Of a stretch of DNA of 64,000 bases, positions 23,344 through 34,230 are shown piece after piece. The notes beneath the pieces are model-generated. The model did not search any database, was not told the origin of the DNA, and saw nothing but the letters and a program-made list of their open reading frames with translations. The DNA comes from Hydractinia symbiolongicarpus (taxonomy: Eukaryota > Cnidaria > Hydrozoa > Anthoathecata > Hydractiniidae): NCBI RefSeq assembly GCF_029227915.1, contig NC_079875.1, positions 2,852,001 through 2,916,000 of the forward strand, in the 5' to 3' direction. Made by a program: the position numbers and the translations under genes. Each line of letters opens with the position of its first letter. Positions within the stretch are counted from its first letter, which is position 1.

Positions 23344-26300
23344 GATTGGTCCCACAATAACAAATGACTTATTTATGTAAATATTTAAATGAAACTCTAC
23401 CAGAGCGCCCAGTGTAATCGCTAAGATACAGCAATCATGTCAAAATAAGAAGAATGTTATTTTTCAGAGTCCAATTGTGTCATTTATCTCATTTATAAAG
23501 TCAAAGTCCAAAATCAGTTCATATAAGTCTCACAGTCAATCGTTTCACTGTTAAAAGCGATGCAACCTAGTAATGTCTGAAAAATATCGCTAAATACATG
23601 TTGGTACAAATATGAGACGCAGGCGTTGTACCTGAAACGAACTGATACCGTTAGAAAGTCAATGAAACGTAGTTTTGGAAACTGTCTCTATTTTCTCAGC
23701 GCGCGCTAACGGCTAGGATTGGTCCCACAGTAACAAATACCCTTTTTATCTAAATTTTGAAATGAAACTCTACCACAGCACCCAGTGTAATCGCTGAGAT
23801 ACAGCAATCATGTCATATTAAGAAGAATGTTATTTTTTAGAGTCTAATTGTGTCATTTATCTCATTTATAAAGTCAAAGTCCAAAAGCAGTTCAATAAAG
23901 TCCCACAGTCAATGGTTTAACTGGTAAAAACGATGCAACCTAATAATGTCAAAAGAATATCGCTAAATACATGTTGGTACGAATATGAGACGCAAGCGTT
24001 GTACCTGAAACGAACTGATACCGTTAGAAAGTCAATGAAATGTAGTTTTGGAAACTGTCTCTATTTTCTCAGCGCGCGCTAACAGCTAGTATTGGTCCCA
24101 CAGTAACAAATGACTTATTTATCTAAATTTTTAAAGGAAACTCTACCACTGCGCCCAGTGTAATCGCTGAGATACAGCAATCATGTCAAATTAAGAAGAA
24201 TGTTATTTTTTAGAGTCCAATTGTGTCATTTATCTCATTTATAAAGTCAAAGTCCAAAATCAGTTCAATTAAGTCTCACAGTCAATCGTTTTACTGTTAA
24301 AAGCGATGCAAGCTAGTAATGTCAGAAAAATATCGCTAAATCCATGTTGGTACAAATATGAGACGAAAGCGTTGTACCTGAAACGGAATGATACCGTTAG
24401 ATAGTCAATGAAATGTAGTTTTGGAAACTGTCTCCATTTTCTCGGCGCGCGCTAACGGCTAGGATTGGTCCCACAATAACAAATGACTTATTTATGTAAA
24501 TATTTAAATGAAACTCTACCAGAGCGCCCAGTGTAATCGCTAAGATACAGCAATCATGTCAAAATAAGTAGAATGTTATTTTTCAGAGTCCAATTGTGTC
24601 ATTTATCTCATTTATAAAGTCAAAGTCCAAAATCAGTTCATATAAGTCTCACAGTCAATCGTTTCACTGTTAAAAGCGATGCAACCTAGTAATGTCTGAA
24701 AAATATCGCTAAATACATGTTGGTACGAGTATGAGACGCAGGGGTTGTACCTGAAACGAACTGATACCGTTAGAAAGTCAATGAAACGTAGTTTTGGAAA
24801 CTGTCTCTATTTTCTCAGCGCGCGCTAACGGCTAGGATTGGTCCCACAGTAACAAATACCCTTTTTATCTAAATTTTGAAATGAAACTCTACCACAGCAC
24901 CCAGTGTAATCGCTGAGATACAGCAATCATGTCATATTAAGAAGAATGTTATTTTTTAGAGTCCAATTGTGTCATTTATCCCATTTATAAAGTCAAAGTC
25001 CAAAATCAGTTCAATTAAGTCTCACAGTCAATCGTTTCACTGTTAAAAGCGATGCAAGCTAGTAATGTCAGAAAAATATCGCTAAATACATGTTGGTACA
25101 AATATGAGACGCAAGCGTTTTACCTGAAACGAACTGATACCGTTAGAAAGTCAATGAAATGTAGTTTTAGAAACTGTCTCTATTTTTTCAGCGCGCGGTA
25201 ACGGCTAGTATTGGTCCAACAGTAACAAATGACTTATTTATCTAAATTTTTAAATGAAACGCTACGACAGCGCCCAATTTAATCGCTGAGTTCCAGCAAT
25301 CAAGTCAAATTACGAAGAATGTTATTTTTTAGAGTACAATTGTGTCATTTATCTCATTTATAAAGTCAAAATCCAAAATCAGTTCAATTAAGTCTCACAG
25401 TCAATCGTTTCACTGTTAAAAGCGATGCAAGCTAGTAATGTCAGAAAAATATCGCTAAATACATGTTGGTACGAATATGAGACGCAAGCGTTGTACCTAA
25501 AACGAACTGATACCGTTAAAAAGTCAATGAAATGTAGTTTTGGAAACTGTCTCTATTTTCTCAGCGTTCGCTAACGGCAAGGATTGGTCCCACAGTAACA
25601 AATGATTTATTTATTTAAATTTTTAAATGAAACGCTACCTCAGCGCCCAGTGTAATCGCTGAGATACAGCAATCATGTCACATTAAGAAGAATGTTATTT
25701 TTTAGAGTCCAATTGTGTCATTTATCACATTTATAAAGTCAAAGTCCAAAATCAGTACAATTAAGTCTCACAGTCAATCGTTTGACTGTTAAAAGCGATG
25801 CAAGCTAGTAATGTCAGAAAAATATCGCTAAATACATGTTGGTACGAATATGAGACGCAAGCGTTGTACCTGAAACGAACTGATACCGTTAGAAAGTCAA
25901 TGAAATGTAGTTTTGGAAACTGTCTCTATTTTCTCAGCGCGCGCTAACAGCTAGTATTGGTCCCACAGTAACAAATGACTTATTTATCTAAATTTTTAAA
26001 GGAAACTCTACCACTGCGCCCAGTGTAATCGCTGAGATACAGCAATCATGTCAAATTAAGAAGAATGTTATTTTTTAGAGTTCAATTGTGTCATTTATCT
26101 CATTTATAAAGTCAAAGTCCAACATCAGTTCAATTAAGTCTCACAGTCAATCGTTTCACTGTTAGAAGTGGTGCAAGCTAGTAATGTCAGAAACATATCG
26201 CTGAATACATATTGGTACGAATTTGTGAGTCAACCGTTGTTACTCAAACGGACTGATGCCGTTAGAAAGTCCATGAAATGTATTTTTTAAATCTGTCTGA

Positions 26301-26700
26301 ATTTCTTCAGCGCGCGCTAACTGCTAGGATTGGTCCCACAGTACAAATTGACTTAATTATCTAAATTTTTAAACAAAGCGCTGCCACAGCGCCCTGTGCA
26401 ACTGCTGAGTTCCAGTAATCAAGTCAAATTAAGAAGAATGTTATTTTTTGGAGTCCAATTGTGTCATTTATCTCATTTATAAAGACAATGTGCAACATCA
26501 GTTCAATTAAATCCCACAGTCAATATCTTCACGGTTAAAAGCGATGCAAGCTATTAATGTCAGAAAAATATCGCTAAATACATGTTGGAACGAATATGTG
26601 ACGCCACCGTTGTAGCTTAAACGGACTGATACCGTTAGAAATTCAATGAAATGTAGTTTTAGAAACTGTCTCTATTTTTTCAGCGCGCGGTAACGGCTAG
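23344..26700 (+). repeat. Nine-monomer unit R-P-Q-R-P-S-T-Q-U, copy 3
   Basis: Starts are 23344, 23717, 24090, 24463, 24836, 25209, 25582, 25955 and 26328, each exactly 5,663 bp right of copy 2. By eye it is much closer to copy 2 than either is to copy 1. Confidence 0.87.
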
Positions 26701-27141
26701 TATTGGTCCAACAGTAACAAATGACTTATTTATCTAAATTTTTAAATGAAACGCTACGACAGCGCCCAATTTAATCGCTGAGTTCCAGCAATCAAGTCAA
26801 ATTACGAAGAATGTTATTTTTTAGAGTACAATTGTGTCATTTATCTCATTTATAAAGTCAAAATCCAAATTAAGAAGAATGTTATTTTTTAGAGTTCAAT
26901 TGTGTCATTTATCTCATTTATAAAGTCAAAGTCCAAAATCAGTTCAATTAAGTCCCACAGTCAATCGTTTCACTGTTAGAAGTGGTGCAAGCTAGTAATG
27001 TCAGAAACATATCGCTGAATACATATTGGTACGAATTTGTGAGTCAACCGTTGTTACTCAAACGGACTGATGCCGTTAGAAAGTCCATGAAATGTATTTT
27101 TTAAATCTGTCTGAATTTCTTCAGCGCGCGCTAACTGCTAG
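26701..27141 (+). repeat. Second 441 bp monomer S*
   Basis: This is the partner of 21038-21478 at offset 5,663 bp. Its 68 bp units are at 26801-26868 and 26869-26936, with the same AATCCAAATTAAG join. Because the breakpoint is identical in both places, the misregister event happened once, before the large duplication. Confidence 0.92.
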
Positions 27142-29007
27142 GATTGGTCCCACAGTACAAATTGACTTAATTATCTAAATTTTTAAACAAAGCGCTGCCA
27201 CAGCGCCCTGTGCAACTGCTGAGTTCCAGTAATCAAGTCAAATTAAGAAGAATGTTATTTTTTGGAGTCCAATTGTGTCATTTATCTCATTTATAAAGAC
27301 AATGTGCAACATCAGTTCAATTAAATCCCACAGTCAATATCTTCACGGTTAAAAGCGATGCAAGCTATTAATGTCAGAAAAATATCGCTAAATACATGTT
27401 GGAACGAATATGTGACGCCACCGTTGTAGCTTAAACGGACTGATACCGTTAGAAATTCAATGAAATGTAGTTTATGTAACTGTGTCTTTTTCCCCAGCGC
27501 GCGCTGACGGCTAGGATTGGTCCCACAGAAAAAAATGACTTATTTATCTAAATTTTTAAATAAAGCGCTACCACAGCGCCCAGTGTAATCGCTGAGTTCC
27601 AGTAATCAAGTCCATTTAAGAATAAAGTTATTTCTTGGAGTACACTTGCCACATTTGTTACATTCACAAGGTCAAAGTCCTAAATCAGTTCAATTAAGTC
27701 TCACAGTCAATCATTTCACTGTTAAAAGCGATGCAAGCTAGTAATGTAAGAAAAATATCGGTAAATACATGTTGGTACGAATATGAGACGCAAGCGTTGT
27801 ACTTGAAACGGACTGATTCCTTTAGAAAGTCAATGAAATGTAGTTTTGGAAACTGTCTCTATTTTCTCAGCGCGCGCTAACGGCTAGGATTGGTCCCACA
27901 GTAACAAATGACTTATTTATCTAAATTTTTAAATGAAACGCTACCACAGCGTCCAGTGTAATCGCTGAGATACAGCAATCATGTCAAATTAAGAAGAATG
28001 TTATTTTTTAGAGTCCAATTGTGTCATTTATCTCATTTATAAAGTCAAAGTCCAAAATCAGTTCATATAAGTCTCACAGTCAATCGTTTCACTGTTAAAA
28101 GCGATGCAACCTAGTAATGTCAGAAAAATATCGCTAAATACATGTTGGTACGAATATGAGACACAGGCGTTGTACCTGAAACGAACTGATACCGTTAGAA
28201 AGTCAATGAAATGTAGTTTTGGAAACTGTCTCTATTTTCTCAGCGCGCGCTAACGGCTAGGATTGGTCCCACAGTAACAAATGACCTTTTTATCTAAATT
28301 TTGAAATGAAACTTTACCACAGCGCCCAGTGTAATCGCTGAGATACAGCAATCATGTCACATTAAGAAGAATGTTATTTTTTAGAGTCCAATTGTGTCAT
28401 TTATCTTATTTATAAAGTCAAAGTCCAAAATCAGTTCAATTAAGTCTCACAGTCAATCGTTTCACTGTTAAAAGCGATGCAAGCTAGTAATGTCAGAAAA
28501 ATATCGCCAAATACATGTTGGTACGAATATGAGACGCAAGCGTTGTACCTGAAACGAACTGATACCGTTAGAAAGTCAATGAAATGTTGTTTTGCAAACT
28601 GTCTCTATTTTCTCAGCGCGCGGTAACGGCTAGTATTGGTCCCACAGTAACAAATCACATATTTATCTAAATTTTTAAATGAAACTCTACCACTGCGCCC
28701 AGTGTAATCGCTGAGATACAGCAATCATGTCAAGTTAAGAAGAATGTTATTTTTTAGAGTCCAATTGTGTCATTTATCTCATTTATAAAGTCAAAGTCCA
28801 AAATCAGTTCAATTAAGTCTCACAGTCAATCGTTTCACTTTTAAAAGCGGTGCAAGCTAGTAATGTCAGAAACATATCGCTTAATACATATTGGTACGAA
28901 TTTGTGACGCAACCGTTGTTACTCAAACGGACTGATGCCGTTAGAAAATCCATGAAATATTAGTTTTTAAATCTGTCTCAATTTCTTCAGCGCGCGCTAA
29001 CTGCTAG

Positions 29008-30499
29008 GATTGGTCCCACAGTACAAATTGACTTAATTATCTAATTTTTTAAACAAAGCGATGCCACAGCACCCTGAGCAACTGCTAAGTTCCAGTAATC
29101 AAGTCAAATTAAGAAGAATGTTATTTTTTGGAGTCCAATTGTGTCATTTATCTCATTTATAAAGACAATGTGCAAAATCAGTTCAATTAAGTCCCACAGC
29201 CTATCTCTTCACTGTTAAAAGCGATGCAAGCTAGTAATGTCAGAAAAATATCGCTAAATACATGTTGGTACAAATATGAGACGCAAGCGTTTTACCTGAA
29301 ACGAACTGATACCGTTAGAAAGTCAATGAAATGTAGTTTTGGAACTTGTCTCTATTTTTTCAGCGCGCGGTAACGGCTAGTATTGGTCCAACAGTAACAA
29401 ATGACTTATTTATCTAAATTTTTAAATGAAACGCTACGACAGCGCCCAATTTAATCGCTGAGTTCCAGCAATCAAGTCAAATTACGAAGAATGTTATTTT
29501 TTAGAGTCCAATTGTGTCATTTATCTCATTTATAAAGTCAAAGTCCAAAATCAGTTCAATTAAGTCTCACAGTCAATCGTTTCACTGTTAAAAGCGATGC
29601 AAGCTAGTAATGTCAGAAAAATATCGCTAAATACATGTTGGTACGAATATGAGACGCAAGCGTTGTACCTAAAACGAACTGATACCGTTAGAAAGTCAAT
29701 GAAATGTAGTTTTGGAAACTGTCTCTATTTTCTCAGCGTTCGCTAACGACAAGGATTGGTCCCACAGTAACAAATGATTTATTTATTTAAATTTTTAAAT
29801 GAAACGCTACCTCAGCGCCCAGTGTAATCGCTGAGATACAGCAATCATGTCACATTAAGAAGAATGTTATTTTTTAGAGTCCAATTGTGTCATTTATCAC
29901 ATTTATAAAGTCAAAGTCCAAAATCAGTTCAATTAAGTCTCACAGTCAATCTTTTCACTGTTAAAAGTGGTGCAAGCAAGTAATGTCAGAAACATATCGC
30001 TGAATACATATTGGTACGAATTTGTGAGTCAACCGTTGTTACTCAAACGGACTGATGCCGTTAGAAAGTCCATGAAATGTATTTTTTAAATCTGTCTGAA
30101 TTTCTTCAGCGCGCGCTAACTGCTAGGATTGGTCCCACAGTACAAATTGACTTAATTATCTAAATTTTTAAACAAAGCGCTGCCACAGCGCCCTGTGCAA
30201 CTGCTGAGTTCCAGTAATCAAGTCAAATTAAGAAGAATGTTGTTTTTTGGAGTCCAATTGAGTCATTTTTCTCATTTATAAAGACAATGTGCAAAATCAG
30301 TTCAATTAAGTCCCACAGTCAATCTCTTCACGGTTAAAAGCGATGCAAGCTATTAATGTCAGAAAAATATCGCTAAATACATGTTGGAACGAATATGTGA
30401 CGCCACCGTTGTAGCTTAAACGGACTGATACCGTTAGAAATTCAATGAAATGTAGTTTATGTAACTGTGTCTTTTTCCCCAGCGCGCGCTGACGGCTAG
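29008..30499 (+). repeat. U'-S-T-U segment, copy of 15816-17680 minus one Q
   Basis: U' at 29008, S at 29381 and T at 29754 match 15816, 16189 and 16562. U at 30127 matches 17308, sharing GAGTCATTTTTCTC. The monomer corresponding to Q at 16935 is absent, and T runs straight into U with AATCTTTTCACTG. Spacing stays at 373 bp, so this is an in-register one-monomer deletion. Confidence 0.8.
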
Positions 30500-30872
30500 G
30501 ATTGGTCCCACAGAAAAAAATGACTTATTTATCTAAACTTTTAAATAAAGCGCTACCACTGCGCCCAGTGTAATCGCTGAGATACAGCAATCATGTCAAG
30601 TTAAGAAGAATGTTATTTTTTAGAGTCCAATTGTGTCATTTATCTCATTTATAAAGTCAAAGTCCAAAATCAGTTCAATTAAGTCTCACAGTCAATCGTT
30701 TCACTGTTAAAAGCGGTGCAAGCTAGTAATGTCAGAAACATATCGCTTAATACATATTGGTACGAATTTGTGACGCAACCGTTGTTACTCAAACGGACTG
30801 ATGCCGTTAGAAAATCCATGAAATGTAGTTTTTAAATTTGTCTCAATTTCTTCAGCGCGCGCTAACTGCTAG
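30500..30872 (+). repeat. Chimeric monomer V to Y
   Basis: It begins as V (CACAGAAAAAAATG, AAACTTTTAAATAAAGCGC). At about 30555 it becomes Y (ACTGCGCCCAGTG, GATACAGC, GTCAAGTTAAG). It therefore carries the common form of the 59 bp box where a V normally has the alternative form. Length is the standard 373 bp. Confidence 0.75.
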
Positions 30873-32737
30873 GATTGGTCCCACAGTACAAATTGACTTA
30901 ATTATCTAATTTTTTAAACAAAGCGATGCCACAGCGCCCTGTGCAACTGCTAAGTTCCAGTAATCAAGTCAAATTGAGAAGAATGTTATTTTTTGGAGTC
31001 CAATTGTGTCATTTATCTCATTTATAAAGACAATGTGCAAAATCAGTTCAATTAAGTCCCACAACCTATCTCTTCACTGTTAAAAGCGATGCAAGCTAGT
31101 AATGTCAGAAAAATATCGCTAAATACATGTTGGTACGAATATGTGTCGCCACCGTTGTAGCTTAAACGGACTGATACCGTTAGAAATTCAATGAAGTGTA
31201 GTTTATGTAACTGTGTCTTTTTCCCCAGCGCGCGCTGACGGCTAGGATTGGTCCCACAGAAAAAAATGTCTTATTTATCTAAACTTTTAAATAAAGCGCT
31301 ACCACAGCGCCCAGTGTAATCGCTGAGTTCCAGCAATCAATTCAAGTTAAGAATAAAGGTATTTCTTGGAGTACAATTGTCACATTTGTTACATTCACAA
31401 GGTCAAAGTCCTAAATCAGTTCAATTAAGTCTCACAGTCAATCATTTCACTGTTAAAAGCGGTGCAAGCTAGTAATGTCAGAAAAACATCGGTAAATACA
31501 TGTTGGTACGAATATGAGACGCAAGCGTTGTACCTGAAACGAACTGATACCGTTAGAAAGTCAATGAAATGTAGTTTTGGAAACTGTCTCTATTTTCTCA
31601 GCGCGCGCTAACAGCTAGTATTGGTCCCACAGTAACAAATGACTTATTTATCTAACTTTTTAAAGGAAACTCTACCACTGCGCCCAGTGTAATCGCTGAG
31701 ATACAGCAATCATGTCAAATTAAGAAGAATGTTATTTTTTAGAGTCCAATTGTGTCATTTATCTCATTTATAAAGTGAAAGTCCAAAATCAGTTCATATA
31801 AGTCTAACAGTCAATCGTTTCACTGTTAAAAGCGATGCAACCTAGTAATGTCTGAAAAATATCGCTAAATACATGTTGGTACAAATATGAGACGCAGGCG
31901 TTGTACCTGAAACGAACTGATACCGTTAGAAAGTCAATGAAATGTAGTTTTGGAAACTGTCTCTATTTTCTCAGCGCGCGGTAACGGCTAGTATTGGTCC
32001 CATAGTAACAAATGACTTATTTATCTAAATTTTTAAATGAAACTCTACCACTGCGCCCAGTGTAATCGCTGAGATACAGCAATCATGTCAAGTTAAGAAG
32101 AATGTTATTTTTTAGAGTCCCATTGTGTCATTTATCTCATTTATAAAGTCAAAGTCCAAAATCAGTTCAATTAAGTCTCACAGTCAATCGTTTCACTGTT
32201 AAAAGCGGTGCAAGCTAGTAATGTCAGAAACATATCGCTTAATACATATTGGTACGAATATGTGTCGCCACCGTTGTAGCTTAAACGGACTGATACCGTT
32301 AGAAATTCAATGAAGTGTAGTTTATGTAACTGTGTCTTTTTCCCCAGCGCGCCCTGACGGCTAGGATTGGTCCCACAGAAAAAAATGTCTTATTTATCTA
32401 AACTTTTAAATAAAGAGCTACCACAGCGCCCAGTGTAATCGCTGAGTTCCAGCAATTAATTCAAGTTAAGAATAAAGGTATTTCTTGGAGTACACTTGTC
32501 ACATTTGTTACATTCACAAGGTCAAAGTCCTAAATCAGTTCAATTAAGTCTCACAGTCAGTCGTTTCACTGTTAAAAGCAGTGCAAGCTAGTAATGTCAG
32601 AAAAACATCGCTAAGTACATGTTGGTACGAAATTGTGACGCAAGCGTTGTACCTGAAACGGACTGATACCGTTAGAAAGTCAATGAAATGTAGTTTTGGA
32701 AACTGTCTCTATTTTCACGGGGCGCGATAACGGCTAG

Positions 32738-33110
32738 GATTTGTCTCACAATAAGAAATGACTTGTTTATCTAAATTTTTAAATAAAGCGTTACCACAGC
32801 GCCCAGTGTAATCGCTGAGTTCCAGCAATCAAGTCAAGTTAAGAATAAAGTTATTTCTTGGAGTACACTTGTGTCATTTATCTCATTTATAAAGACAATG
32901 TGCAAAATCAGTTCAATTAAGTCCCACAGTCAATCTCTTCACGGTTAAAAGCGACGCAAGCTATTAATGTCAGAAAAATATCGCTAAATACATGTTGGTA
33001 CGAATATGAGACGCAGGCGTTGTACCTGAAACGAACTGATACCGTTAGAAAGTCAATGAAATGTAGTTTTGGAAACTGTCTCTATTTTCTCAGCGCGCGC
33101 TAACGGCTAG
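32738..33110 (+). repeat. Chimeric monomer Z with a switch inside the 59 bp box
   Basis: It starts as Z (GATTTGTCTCAC) and enters the alternative box (AATAAAGTTATTTCTTGGAG, TACACTTG). At 32871 it switches mid-box to the common form (TGTCATTTATCTC), then to U (AAAGACAATGTGC), and ends GACGCAGGCG. The related Z at 37587 keeps the full alternative box. This is the clearest single-base-resolution crossover or conversion edge in Block III. Confidence 0.82.
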
Positions 33111-33484
33111 GATTGGTCCCACAGTAACAAATGACCTTTTTTATCTAAATTTTGAAATGAAACTGTACCACAGCGCCCAGTGTAATCGCTGAGATACAGC
33201 AATCATGTCACATTAAGAAGAATGTTATTTTTTAGAGTCCAATTGTGTCATTTATCTCATTTATAAAGACAATGTGCAAAATCAGTTCAATTAAGTCCCA
33301 CAGTCAATCTCTTCGCGGTTAAAAGCGACGCAAGCTATTAATGTCATAAAAATATCGCTAAATACATGTTGGTACGAATATGAGACGCAGGCGTTGTACC
33401 TGAAACGAACTGATACCGTTAGAAAGTCAATGAAATGTAGTTTTGCAAACTGTCTCTATTTTCTCAGCGCGCGGTAACGGCCAG
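33111..33484 (+). repeat. Chimeric monomer X to U end (374 bp)
   Basis: It starts as X with one extra T (ATGACCTTTTTTATC). After CATTTATAAAG it changes to U sequence (ACAATGTGCAAAATC, AAAGCGACGCAAGC, TTAATGTCATAAAAATATCG). The same GTCATAAAAATATCG variant occurs at 40429, tying these two places together. Confidence 0.75.
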
Positions 33485-34230
33485 TATTGGTCCCACAGTA
33501 ACAAATGACTTATTTATCTAAATTTTTAAATGGAACTCTACCACTGCGCCCAGTGTAATCGCTGAGATACAGCAATCATGTCAAGTTAAGAAGAATGTTA
33601 TTTTTTAGAGTCCAATTGTGTCATTTATCTCATTTATAAAGTCAAAGTCCAAAATCAGTTCAATTAAGTCCCACAGTCAATGGTTTCACTGGTAAAAGCG
33701 ATGCAACCTAGTAATATCAGAAACATATCGCTAAATACATGTTAGTACCAATATGTGACGCAACCATTGAAACTCGAACGGACTGATACCGTTAGAAAGT
33801 CCATGAAATGTATTTTTTAAATCTGTCTGAATTTCTTCAGCGCGCGCTAACTGCTAGGATTGCTCCCACAGTACAAATTGACTTAATTATCTAAATTTTT
33901 AAACAAAGCGCTGCTACAGCGCCCTGTGCAACTGCTGAGTTCCAGCAATCAAGTCAAGTTAAGAATAAAGTTATTTCTTGGAGTACACTTGCCTCATTTG
34001 TTACATTCACAGGGTCAAAGTCCAAAATCATTTCAATTAAGTCCCACAGTCAATGGTTTCACTGGTAAAAGCGATGCAACCTAGTAATATCAGAAACATA
34101 TCGCTAAATACATGTTGGTACCAATATGTGACGCAACCATTGAAACTCGAACGGACTGATACCGTTAGAAAGTCAATGAAATGTAGTTTTGGAAACCGTC
34201 TGTATTTTCTCAGCGCGCGCTAAAAGCTAG

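Larger units (their letters stand above)
9653..28117 (+). repeat. Block II: higher-order repeats of types P-X
   Basis: Order by start. P 9853, Q 10226, R 10599, P 10972, S 11345, T 11718, Q 12091, U 12458, V 12831, T 13204, Q 13577, U 13950, V 14323, W 14696, X 15069, X 15442, U' 15816, S 16189, T 16562, Q 16935, U 17308, R 17681, P 18054, Q 18427, R 18800, P 19173, S 19546, T 19919, Q 20292, U 20665, S* 21038, U 21479, V 21852, W 22225, W 22598, U 22971. R-to-W then repeats from 23344 to 27888. Diagnostic features: P has AAATACCC, Q has TATTGG plus TAAAGGAAAC, R has CACAATAAC, S has TATTGGTCCAACAG, T has ATGATTTATTTATTT, U has ACAGTACAAATTG, V has CAGAAAAAAATG, W has CAGCGTCCAG, X has ATGACCTTTTTATC. 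Confidence 0.85.
17000..28117 (+). repeat. Large tandem segmental duplication, 5,663 bp offset
   Basis: Every monomer start from 17308 to 22225 has a partner exactly 5,663 bp to the right (22971 to 27888). That is 15 monomers plus the 68 bp extra in the S* monomer. Copy 1 spans about 17000-22454 and copy 2 about 22664-28117. About 209 bp between them belongs to an extra W. Copies look nearly identical. Differences I noticed include T/C at 17421/23084 and C/A at 20157/25820. Shared rare variants such as TTTATCCCATTTATAAAG and CAGTACAATT confirm common descent. The copies part at about 28118. Confidence 0.9.
28118..34230 (+). repeat. Block III: shuffled mosaic of Block II monomer types
   Basis: Starts: X 28261, Y 28634, U' 29008, S 29381, T 29754, U 30127, V/Y 30500, U' 30873, V 31246, Q 31619, Y 31992, V 32365, Z 32738, X/U 33111, Y 33485, U/V-like 33858. 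Y has TATTGG, ACTCTACCACTGCG and CATGTCAAGTTAAG. Z has GATTTGTCTCACAATAAG. No short unit repeats cleanly, and several monomers change type midway. It reads as a recombination-rich stretch between more regular blocks. All monomers keep 373 or 374 bp spacing. Confidence 0.8.
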
